Below the pieces are notes generated by a model, which did no database searches, was not told where the DNA came from, and was given only the letters and a program-made list of their open reading frames with translations. Both the position numbers and the translations under genes were made by a program. 64,000 nt of DNA, taken from positions 1-64,000 of the forward strand of contig JAIQFO010000027.1 of the NCBI GenBank assembly GCA_020073215.1. Direction: 5' to 3'. Source of the DNA: Terriglobia bacterium (GTDB lineage Bacteria > Acidobacteriota > Terriglobia > Terriglobales > Acidobacteriaceae). Shown here in pieces: positions 43,366 through 50,732 of the stretch; the first letter of the stretch is position 1, and each line of letters starts with the position of its first letter.

Positions 43366-44583
43366 CTAACGTGGATTCACGTGGCCGGTTCCCACCTTTC
43401 TTTCTTCGTTAAGAAATCCGGCAAAAACTTCGTTCGATAAGAGACGGCCACGCGCGGTGAGGCGCAGAATTGTGCCTTTGTGTTCGAGCAGGCCGTCGTG
43501 CAGGCATTGGTGGATTGCCGAATCCCAGGCCGCGATGGCATCCACACTAAATTCTTTGCGAAGACATTCGAGGTCGATACCCCGGTTCAGGCGCAGACCG
43601 AGGAAGAAACTTTCTTCGATTGCAGCCTGCGCGGAAACCGGCATGACCGTATGCGGCGCGCGATTCATGTAGGCTTCGAGCGACTCGGGGGCTGCGAAGC
43701 GGATCGCCTGGTGATGATCGGCGGCGAGGAACGAGTGCGCATCGACGCCGAAACCAACGTAGGGCTGGCGGGTCCAATATTTCAAATTGTGGCGCGATTC
43801 GTTATTTTGCGCCGGTGAGGCGGCGCGGGCAAAGTTGGAAATTTCGTACTGCACAATGCCCACCGCGGTAAGCATCTCGCACGCCTGTTGGTAGAAATCG
43901 GCGGTCGCGTCGTCGTCGGGCACAAAGTGGGCGTGGTAGCGGGAGCCGCCGGCGATCAGCTCCCGGCCGAGGCGCGAGTCATCATCGACTTCGAGCATGT
44001 AAACGCTGACGTGGGGTACGCCCGCCGCAATCGTCTCTGACACGGAGAAAGCCCAGCTCTCCGCCGTCTGGTGCGGCAAACCGGCAATCAAATCGATGTT
44101 GAGATTGGCGAGTCCCGCCTTACGCAACCGGTCAATTTCTTCGAGGACGGTCGAGCGCTTGTGCAACCGCCCAACGGACTGCGCTTCTTGATCGACGAAC
44201 GACTGCACGCCCAGACTCACGCGGTTCACGCCGCATTCGAGTAAGGTCCCGATCAGCGCTGGCGTGAGCGTGCCCGGAGCGCATTCGACGGTGACTTCGG
44301 CATCGGGCGTAACCGCAAATTGGCCGTGCAGGGCCGCGAAGATGCGGAGCAACTGCGAGGCATCGAGGATTGAGGGCGTTCCGCCGCCGAGATAGATGGA
44401 GTCGGCGCTGTCATCGAGCGTACATCCCAGTTCCGACGCGAGTTGGCGCGCGCCGGCGATATCTTCGAGCAGGCGGGCGACGTAGTTTTCGTAGGCGGAC
44501 TTTGAAAAGACGTCAGAGGCGAAGTTACAGTAGCTGCACTTGGTCCGGCAGAAGGGAACCGAGATGTAGAGGCCGAGGGGCAT
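43366..44583 (-). CDS. hemW: HemW-like radical SAM protein
   Basis: HemW is a radical SAM haem-binding protein, formerly annotated as coproporphyrinogen III oxidase. The 405-residue product has the cluster motif CRTKCSYCNF (Cys12, 16, 19), GGGTPSIL, ECAPGTLT, VNRVSLGVQSF and LIAGLPHQT, with the C-terminal HemN domain. The CxxxCxxC plus YC-N-F pattern fits HemW rather than true HemN. The gene is not in an obvious operon. Confidence 0.92.
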   Translation of the reverse strand: MPLGLYISVPFCRTKCSYCNFASDVFSKSAYENYVARLLEDIAGARQLASELGCTLDDSADSIYLGGGTPSILDASQLLRIFAALHGQFAVTPDAEVTVECAPGTLTPALIGTLLECGVNRVSLGVQSFVDQEAQSVGRLHKRSTVLEEIDRLRKAGLANLNIDLIAGLPHQTAESWAFSVSETIAAGVPHVSVYMLEVDDDSRLGRELIAGGSRYHAHFVPDDDATADFYQQACEMLTAVGIVQYEISNFARAASPAQNNESRHNLKYWTRQPYVGFGVDAHSFLAADHHQAIRFAAPESLEAYMNRAPHTVMPVSAQAAIEESFFLGLRLNRGIDLECLRKEFSVDAIAAWDSAIHQCLHDGLLEHKGTILRLTARGRLLSNEVFAGFLNEERKVGTGHVNPR

Positions 44584-44666
44584 GCTCTTTCATGGCTATT
44601 CTATGGGACTGGCCTCCGGCAGGTTGCCTGAACGTCGCTTAGAATAGAGCGAAGGGAGTCAGAACT

Positions 44667-44873
44667 GTGACGAGCGCAAATCCGAGCAATGAGACAGTTA
44701 ATGTTCTATGTGAGCACTGCGGCCAGACGTTTTCCGCCTTCCTCCACGAAATGGCCGAGAGGAATGCCAAAGTGGTGTGCCCGAATTGCCGCGAAGGCGA
44801 CTGCAGGCCCGCCAAGGCCGAGCCGAGGGCAGCACGAACGGTTAAGACGCGTACGCCCAAGAAGATTATCTAG
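44667..44873 (+). CDS. Small zinc ribbon protein
   Basis: The 68-residue protein has one CxxC...CxxC zinc-ribbon (LCEHCGQTFSAF and VVCPNCREGDC) and a basic tail (RTVKTRTPKKII) that may bind nucleic acid. The start is a GTG with GGGAG upstream. Function unknown. Confidence 0.7.
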   Translation: MTSANPSNETVNVLCEHCGQTFSAFLHEMAERNAKVVCPNCREGDCRPAKAEPRAARTVKTRTPKKII

Positions 44874-44950
44874 CACGCCTCGATCGATTCCAATCCTAGT
44901 CAACTCGCCGGGCGAAGGTGCATGTTAGCCTTTCACGGGAGGCGTTCGCA

Positions 44951-46156
44951 TTGATCAGCCGGGTTTTCAAAGCATTTCAATATCGCGATTTCCGTCTGAT
45001 GTGGTTTGGCGCCTGCACGTCGAGCATCGGCACCTGGATGCAGATCGTGGCGCAGGGCTGGCTGATTTACCGACTCAGCCACTCGGCATTCCTGCTGGCG
45101 CTGGATCAGTTTCTCGGCGGTATTCCCATCTTTCTTTTCTCTCTGATTGGCGGCGTGGTGGCCGATCGCGTGGAGCGCCGGAAAATTCTGCTCGCCTCGC
45201 AGTACGTCCAGATGGCGAGCGCCGGCCTGCTCACCATTCTGGTTGCGACCGGACTGGTCCACGTGTGGCACATTCTTTGCCTTTCCTTTGTTTCCGGCTT
45301 CGCTCAGGCGTTTGGCGGTCCGGCTTACCAAGCGTTGATTCCCACGCTGGTGGAAAAAGAAGACATGCCGAATGCCATCGCTCTGAATTCGATCCAGTTC
45401 AACGTCGCCGTGATGGTGGGTCCAGCACTCGCCGGCCAAGCGCTCGCCAAGCTGGGCGAGAAGTGGTGCTTTGGACTGAACGCGCTTTCTTTTCTGGCGC
45501 CCATCGTGTCCTTGTCGATCCTACGATCCCGATTCCAACCGCTGAAGGCCACCGAATCGATGTTCACAAGCCTGAAGCAGGGCATTCAGTTTGTTCGGAA
45601 GCAGCATTCAATGGAAGCGTTGATTATCCTGGCGTTCTTAATGACCGGTCTGAGCATGCCCTTGCGCACCTATCTTCCGGTATTCGTGAAAGACATCTTC
45701 CATCGCGGGCCGGAAACGTTCGGCAATCTGCTCGCGCTGATGGGATTCGGTTCGATTTGTGGCTCGCTGACCATCGCGTGGGCGGGCAACATAAAAAGGA
45801 AGGGGCGGGTTGCCCTCTTCGCGCTCGCCTGCCTCGGCACGGGGATTGCGGGATTTGCGCTTTCGAAGTTTTTGCCGCTGAGCTACATCTTCCTGGTGCT
45901 GGTCGGCGCCTCGATGATGGCGGTTTTTGCCACAGTGAATTCCCTGGTGCAGTTGATTACCACGAACGAAATGCGCGGGCGCGTTATGAGCGTGTATAAC
46001 TTCGCCTTCCGCGGCGGCATGCCGATGGGGAATCTGTTGTCGGGATGGCTGGTCCCGTTGTTCACGGCGCCCATCGTGCTCAGCGTGAACGGATTTCTGC
46101 TCATCCTATTGGCTTTTTATTTCCTGTTCGTGCAACGGCAGCTCGCCGCGCGCTGA
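44951..46156 (+). CDS. MFS transporter (EntS/DHA3-like)
   Basis: The 401-residue protein has twelve hydrophobic segments and the MFS_3/enterobactin-exporter pattern: FQYRDFRLMWFGACTSSIGTWM, the loop GGVVADRVERRKILL and NEMRGRVMSVYNFAFRGGMPMG. The substrate is unknown. The start is a TTG at 44951, 8 bp after GGGAGG; an ATG at 44918 lacks a Shine-Dalgarno. Confidence 0.9.
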   Translation: MISRVFKAFQYRDFRLMWFGACTSSIGTWMQIVAQGWLIYRLSHSAFLLALDQFLGGIPIFLFSLIGGVVADRVERRKILLASQYVQMASAGLLTILVATGLVHVWHILCLSFVSGFAQAFGGPAYQALIPTLVEKEDMPNAIALNSIQFNVAVMVGPALAGQALAKLGEKWCFGLNALSFLAPIVSLSILRSRFQPLKATESMFTSLKQGIQFVRKQHSMEALIILAFLMTGLSMPLRTYLPVFVKDIFHRGPETFGNLLALMGFGSICGSLTIAWAGNIKRKGRVALFALACLGTGIAGFALSKFLPLSYIFLVLVGASMMAVFATVNSLVQLITTNEMRGRVMSVYNFAFRGGMPMGNLLSGWLVPLFTAPIVLSVNGFLLILLAFYFLFVQRQLAAR

Positions 46157-46270
46157 GAGGTATTGGACATCTCTAAGTGTGGTGGCGGGCTTCGTCCACT
46201 TACGCGCTAACTTAGGCAGAGATCCTTCCGGTTAGCGACAAACCGGAAACTATCGTCGCAACTCAGCCGT

Positions 46271-46966
46271 TCACCTCAGCAACTCGTCAACGATGGCTTC
46301 GACGTGAATGACGGTTGTATCGAGAAAGTCGATACCCGGACTGCCGGAGTCGCGCAAGAGTAACGGAAGTTCCGTGCCGGCGAGGACTAACGCTTCAATG
46401 CCGTCTTCGTCCCTCATCCTTTGCGCAATGTTCAGAAGCTTCGTTCTGGTTTCCGGCAAAAATCGGTTATTGAGCAGTTCGCCGACGTACTTCCGGTGAA
46501 TGAATTCCCGCTCTGACTCGTTTGGTCGAACCACGGCGATCCCTGCCCGCTGGAATTCCTCCGGGTAGAAGCTTGCTCGCATAGTAAATCCCGTTCCAAA
46601 CAGGCCCACCTTCTTCAGGCCGAGCGCCTTGGTGTGATCACAAGTGGCACGCACGATGCTGAGAAGAGGGATAGCCGAACGACGCTGGACCTCGTCGAAC
46701 ACGAGATGCGGCGTGTTCGCGGCGATGAAACCAAAGTCTGCGCCTGCAAGCACCAGCAACTCCACACCCGCGGTCAGATAGTCGGCCAACTCGCCAAGCC
46801 GCCCAGCATCGAGCAGCGCGATGCCCTTATCAACGTCGAGGCTGTTGATGACGACGTGGGGATATCCCCCATCCGGCTTGAGGGCGCGAAAGCGGGCAAT
46901 GATGGAGCGGTAGTAATCAATCGTAGATTCAGGCCCAAGCCCGCCGATCATTCCTGAGGTTCGCAT
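46271..46966 (-). CDS. Aspartate/glutamate racemase family protein lacking the second catalytic Cys
   Basis: The 231-residue protein begins MRTSGMIGGLGPESTIDYY, the Asp/Glu racemase start. The first catalytic region is NTPH (84-87). The second, usually LGCTE, is LAGTELPLLL with Gly197 at the Cys position. Some YgeA-like members show similar wording, so this may be a distinct subfamily rather than a dead enzyme. It stands alone. Confidence 0.85.
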   Translation of the reverse strand: MRTSGMIGGLGPESTIDYYRSIIARFRALKPDGGYPHVVINSLDVDKGIALLDAGRLGELADYLTAGVELLVLAGADFGFIAANTPHLVFDEVQRRSAIPLLSIVRATCDHTKALGLKKVGLFGTGFTMRASFYPEEFQRAGIAVVRPNESEREFIHRKYVGELLNNRFLPETRTKLLNIAQRMRDEDGIEALVLAGTELPLLLRDSGSPGIDFLDTTVIHVEAIVDELLR

Positions 46967-47341
46967 GTTACCGGCAAGAGATGCGCGGCGGGCACTGTAG
47001 GATTCGACGATAAGGGCCCGTCATATCACGCCTTAAAGCTCTGGTGGGGCTCCGCCCCGCTTACGGGGCAAAGCCCCGTCACCACGCCACCTTGTCCTGA
47101 AACTTATCCATCTTCGGGGCCCATCCGGCCATCTATTTAGGTTGACGCTTTTGCGATAAGCTTAGAACTTGTGTTGTCTCATCAATGGTTTTCAGAACAA
47201 GCGGCGAGGCCCTCAGGGGCTAAAGCCCTCGCTCTTATTGGCCGGTAGCGGCACGGCTGAAGCCGTGCCCTTCCCAGAACCGTTTATGAGATGAGTTCTA
47301 ACCAGGATCTATCACGGATTTAATTTTGTCTTGCGCTACCC
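46967..47341. repeat. Repeat-filled intergenic region before the ABC transporter
   Basis: Bases 47041-47090 hold GGTGGGGCTCCGCCCCGC and ACGGGGCAAAGCCCCGTC hairpins. Bases 47211-47275 carry CCTCAGGGGCTAAAGCCC and GGCACGGCTGAAGCCGTGCC, matching 42957-43022, and both copies continue with a related ACCxTTTATGxGAxGAGTT sequence. The rest (47091-47210) shows nothing. Confidence 0.8.
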
Positions 47342-49348
47342 ATGTCCTCTAATCAGGAAGAAGAAGTATTAGGCAAAGCGTACGACGGCCGGCTGATGCG
47401 GCGGTTGCTTACGTATCTGCGTCCGTACAAGCTGCACGTGGCGGTGGCGCTCGCGGCGATCATTCTGAAGTCCGGGCTGGACGTGCTGGGGCCGTTCCTC
47501 ACCATGATCGCCATCGACAAGTACCTTGCCAAGTCTGCAAATTCGCATTCCTGGATTGGCGACCGGCTGAGCAGCGCTCCTCTGACGGGCATCGCGCAGA
47601 TAGGCGGACTCTATGTTGGGATTCTGGTTCTCACTTTCGTGCTGGAATTCGTCCAGACTTACCTGATGCAGTGGACGGGGCAGAAAGTGATGTTCGATCT
47701 GCGCCGGCAGATTTTCCGCCATTTACAGCATATCCACGTCGGCTTTTTCGACAAGAATCCGGTGGGGCGGTTGGTCACGCGCGTAACCACCGACGTCGAC
47801 GCGCTCAATGAAATGTTTACGGCGGGAGTGGTGTCGATTTTCGAGGACGTGTTCGTGCTGGCCGGCATTATCGCCATCATGATGAATACGAACTGGAAGC
47901 TGGCGCTGATCACCTTCGCCGCGCTGCCGCTGATCGTGTACGCGACCAAGATCTTCCGCGACAACGTGCGCGATTCCTACCGGCGCATCCGCACCGCCAT
48001 CGCCCGCATCAATTCGTATCTGCAGGAAGCGGTCTCGGGGATGCTGGTCTTGCAGCTTTTCAATCGCGAGAAGCGCGCCTTCCATAAATTTTCTGACATC
48101 AATGCTTCGCACATGGAGGCGTTCAAGGACGCCATCCTCGCCTATGCCGTGTATTACCCGGTGGTCGAAGTGCTGTCGTCGATCGCGGTCGCCAGCATCG
48201 TCTGGTTCGGCGGAACTGAAATCATCCGGCACGTTGGCGTCTCCAGCCTGGCCATTGAGAAAGGCCAGCTGCATCTGCTGGCGATTCCGATGTCGCTCGG
48301 CGTGCTGGTCGCGTTCATGCAGTACGCGCAGCGCTTCTTCCGACCGATTCAGGATCTGAGCGAGAAGTACAACATCCTGCAGTCGGCGATGGCGGCGGGG
48401 GAGCGCGTATTCAGGCTGCTGGATACGAAGATTGAAGTAACCTCGGCGGCAGTAACGCGGCAGCCGCAAGGGCCGGGGAGGATTGAATTTGATCATGTGT
48501 GGTTTGCCTACGGGACTAAGCTCGCGGCAGAAAAGCCTGCCGACTCTTCGAGTCGGCCTGGACGGGCGGGGGCGCCCGTCCCCACACCGGCACTTGCTCT
48601 CACACAAACCACCGAGCCGGACTGGGTTTTGCGCGATGTCAATTTTGTGCTTGAGCCGGGCGAGACGATTGCAGTTGTCGGGCACACTGGGGCAGGGAAG
48701 ACTACGCTGATCTCGCTGCTGATGCGTTTCTACGATGTGCAGCGGGGAGCGATTCGCATCGATGGAGTGGATATTAAAGAGATGGATCTGGACGACCTGC
48801 GCGGTCGTTTCGGCGTTGTATTGCAGGATCCGTTTCTGTTCAGCGGCACGGTTGAGGGCAACATCCGGTTGGGGACCGCGCGCATTCAAGATGCAGACGT
48901 GGAACAGGCCGCCGAGGATGTCAATCTCGCGGACTTCATCCGAACCTTGCCCGGAGGATTCAAAGAAGCGGTGCGCGAACGCGGCTCGACGCTTTCGACC
49001 GGACAGAAGCAGTTGATCAGTTTCGCACGGGCGCTGGCGCACAATCCAAAGATTCTGATTCTCGACGAAGCGACTTCGAGCGTCGATACGGAAACCGAGT
49101 TCCGGGTGCGCGACGCGCTCAACCGCATGGTGGAAGGGCGAACGGCGCTGATCATCGCGCACCGGCTCTCGACGATTCAGCGGGCCGACAAAATCATCGT
49201 GATGCACAAAGGCCAGGTCCGCGAGATGGGATCGCACCAGCAACTGCTGGCCCAGCGCGGCATTTACTACAAGCTCTACCAACTGCAATACAAGGATCAG
49301 GAGATGCCGGCGGGGGTTCCCCCGGTCACGGCGAATGCGGACGACTGA
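47342..49348 (+). CDS. ABC exporter (MsbA-like half-transporter) with in-frame repeat insertion
   Basis: The 668-residue protein has an N-terminal six-helix exporter domain (RLLTYLRPYKLHVAVALAAI onward) and a nucleotide-binding domain with the A-loop Tyr in VWFAYGTK, Walker A GHTGAGKTT (from residue 447), a signature written LSTGQKQ rather than LSGGQ, Walker B ILILDEATSSVD and the H-loop in IIAHRLST. Residues about 398-416 (ADSSSRPGRAGAPVPT) come from a family A palindrome inserted directly after the A-loop. The gene lies 34 bp before lpxB, so lipid A or a related lipid is a reasonable substrate. Confidence 0.9.
   Translation: MSSNQEEEVLGKAYDGRLMRRLLTYLRPYKLHVAVALAAIILKSGLDVLGPFLTMIAIDKYLAKSANSHSWIGDRLSSAPLTGIAQIGGLYVGILVLTFVLEFVQTYLMQWTGQKVMFDLRRQIFRHLQHIHVGFFDKNPVGRLVTRVTTDVDALNEMFTAGVVSIFEDVFVLAGIIAIMMNTNWKLALITFAALPLIVYATKIFRDNVRDSYRRIRTAIARINSYLQEAVSGMLVLQLFNREKRAFHKFSDINASHMEAFKDAILAYAVYYPVVEVLSSIAVASIVWFGGTEIIRHVGVSSLAIEKGQLHLLAIPMSLGVLVAFMQYAQRFFRPIQDLSEKYNILQSAMAAGERVFRLLDTKIEVTSAAVTRQPQGPGRIEFDHVWFAYGTKLAAEKPADSSSRPGRAGAPVPTPALALTQTTEPDWVLRDVNFVLEPGETIAVVGHTGAGKTTLISLLMRFYDVQRGAIRIDGVDIKEMDLDDLRGRFGVVLQDPFLFSGTVEGNIRLGTARIQDADVEQAAEDVNLADFIRTLPGGFKEAVRERGSTLSTGQKQLISFARALAHNPKILILDEATSSVDTETEFRVRDALNRMVEGRTALIIAHRLSTIQRADKIIVMHKGQVREMGSHQQLLAQRGIYYKLYQLQYKDQEMPAGVPPVTANADD
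48535..48588 (-). repeat. Family A palindrome, in frame inside the ABC transporter
   Basis: GCCTGCCGACTCTTCGAGTC then GGACGGGCGGGGGCGCCCGT and CCCCACACC is the inverse orientation of the 19911 copy with a changed distal stem. Confidence 0.9.
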
Positions 49349-49382
49349 ACGCCGCTCCACCTGCCCCGTTACAATGTGACCC

Positions 49383-50594
49383 GTGCGTATCCTGATCTCA
49401 GCCGGCGAAGCCTCGGGCGAAATGTATGGCGCGCAGTTGATTGAGGCGCTGCTGCGGCTGGCGGAGCTTCGCTCCGCTGGACGGCCGGGGGCGGCCGTCC
49501 CTACGCAAGCCTTGCAGCTTGAATTCTTCGGCGCGGGCGGGGAACGCATGGCTGCGGCTGGCTGCGAGATTGTTGTCGATGCTAAGGATCTTGCGGTTGT
49601 TGGCATTACCGAGGTTCTGAGCCGTCTGCCTAAGATTCTTGGGCTTTATCGGAAATTGATTCGCGCAGCGGATGAGAAACATCCGGCGCTGGCCGTCGTC
49701 ATCGACGCACCGGCTTTTAACTGGCGCGTGGCGCGGCAGATGCGCCGGCGCGGCATTCCGGTCGTTTACTACGTCTGCCCGCAGTTCTGGGCCTGGCGGC
49801 AGGGGCGGGTGAAGTTGCTGCGCAAGTACGTCGACAAGGCGCTGGTGATTTTTCCCTTTGAAGAAAAGTTCTATCGCGACCGCGGAGTGGACGCGACTTT
49901 CGTGGGACATCCCCTCGCCGACCTGCCCGCTCCGGCCATTTCTCGCGAAGCGTATGCAGCCGCAAACCAGCTCGACGCGGCGAAGGCCTGGATCACGGTG
50001 ATGCCGGGCAGCCGCCGGAAAGAAGTGCGCATGAACCTGCCGACGATGCTGGAAGCGGCCGATCGCCTGGGTGGTGGTTATGAATTCCTCTTGCCGGTGG
50101 CGCGCACGCTGGACTCATCGTTTCTCCGGGAATTAATTTCGGCGCCGACGCAGACGCGGCGAGCCGCGTCTCTACAGCGGAAGGTTCACCTCGTCCCCGA
50201 GGCGCTTCCCGCGCTCTATCATTCCCGCGCCGGGATCGTGGCCAGCGGCACGGCTACGGTCGAAGCTGCCATCATGGGCACTCCGTTCGTGATGGTGTAC
50301 CGCGTATCGGCTTTAACCTATGCGCTCGGTAAGCCGCGGGTGAAGGTCCCTTACTTTGCGATGGTTAACCTGATCGCGGAGGAGGAGGTCGTCCCCGAAC
50401 TGGTGCAGCACAAGTTCACGGCGGAGAACATCGTCACCGAGATGAACAAGATCATCCCCGACGGCGAGCCGCGGACACGCATGATCGAGCGACTGGGGGC
50501 GGTGAAGGGGAGGCTGAAGCGGGGGAGCGGAACGGGCGCGCATCCTTCGGAAACGGCGGCGGAAATCATATGGACGGAAATCAGCCGAAAATGA
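49383..50594 (+). CDS. lpxB: Lipid-A-disaccharide synthase with two in-frame repeat insertions
   Basis: LpxB joins UDP-2,3-diacylglucosamine and lipid X in lipid A synthesis. The 403-residue protein has ISAGEASGEMYGAQLIEAL, FFGAGGERMAAAG, YYVCPQFWAWRQGR, FVGHPLADLP, MPGSRRKEV and VASGTATVEAAIMGTPFVMVY. Two stretches are foreign: residues about 26-42 (AELRSAGRPGAAVPT) from a family A variant, and about 256-265 (TQTRRAASLQ) from a GACGCGGC palindrome. Both fall in surface loops, so the enzyme is probably active. The start is a GTG at 49383. Confidence 0.93.
   Translation: MRILISAGEASGEMYGAQLIEALLRLAELRSAGRPGAAVPTQALQLEFFGAGGERMAAAGCEIVVDAKDLAVVGITEVLSRLPKILGLYRKLIRAADEKHPALAVVIDAPAFNWRVARQMRRRGIPVVYYVCPQFWAWRQGRVKLLRKYVDKALVIFPFEEKFYRDRGVDATFVGHPLADLPAPAISREAYAAANQLDAAKAWITVMPGSRRKEVRMNLPTMLEAADRLGGGYEFLLPVARTLDSSFLRELISAPTQTRRAASLQRKVHLVPEALPALYHSRAGIVASGTATVEAAIMGTPFVMVYRVSALTYALGKPRVKVPYFAMVNLIAEEEVVPELVQHKFTAENIVTEMNKIIPDGEPRTRMIERLGAVKGRLKRGSGTGAHPSETAAEIIWTEISRK
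49458..49507 (-). repeat. Family A-like palindrome, first insertion in lpxB
   Basis: GGCGGAGCTTCGCTCCGCTG and GACGGCCGGGGGCGGCCGTC are two adjacent hairpins, followed by CCTACGC. The order of the stems and the reading frame match the copy in the ABC transporter. Confidence 0.85.
50148..50176. repeat. Family B palindrome (GACGCGGC...GCCGCGTC), second insertion in lpxB
   Basis: AGACGCGGCGAGCCGCGTCT followed by CTAC is translated as QTRRAASLQ. Intergenic relatives are at 55886-55968 and 60587-60611. Confidence 0.85.
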
Positions 50595-50732
50595 TGCGGT
50601 AAGTCAAAGGCCGCGGGCGGGGGCGCCCGCGCTACACGAAACGTCAACAAATTGTCCTAACCCTTGTCCTCCCAGCATCTTTTGCGGGAAAATCAACATC
50701 TTAGAATCTGAAGCCCTGCCAGGAGACTCTAC

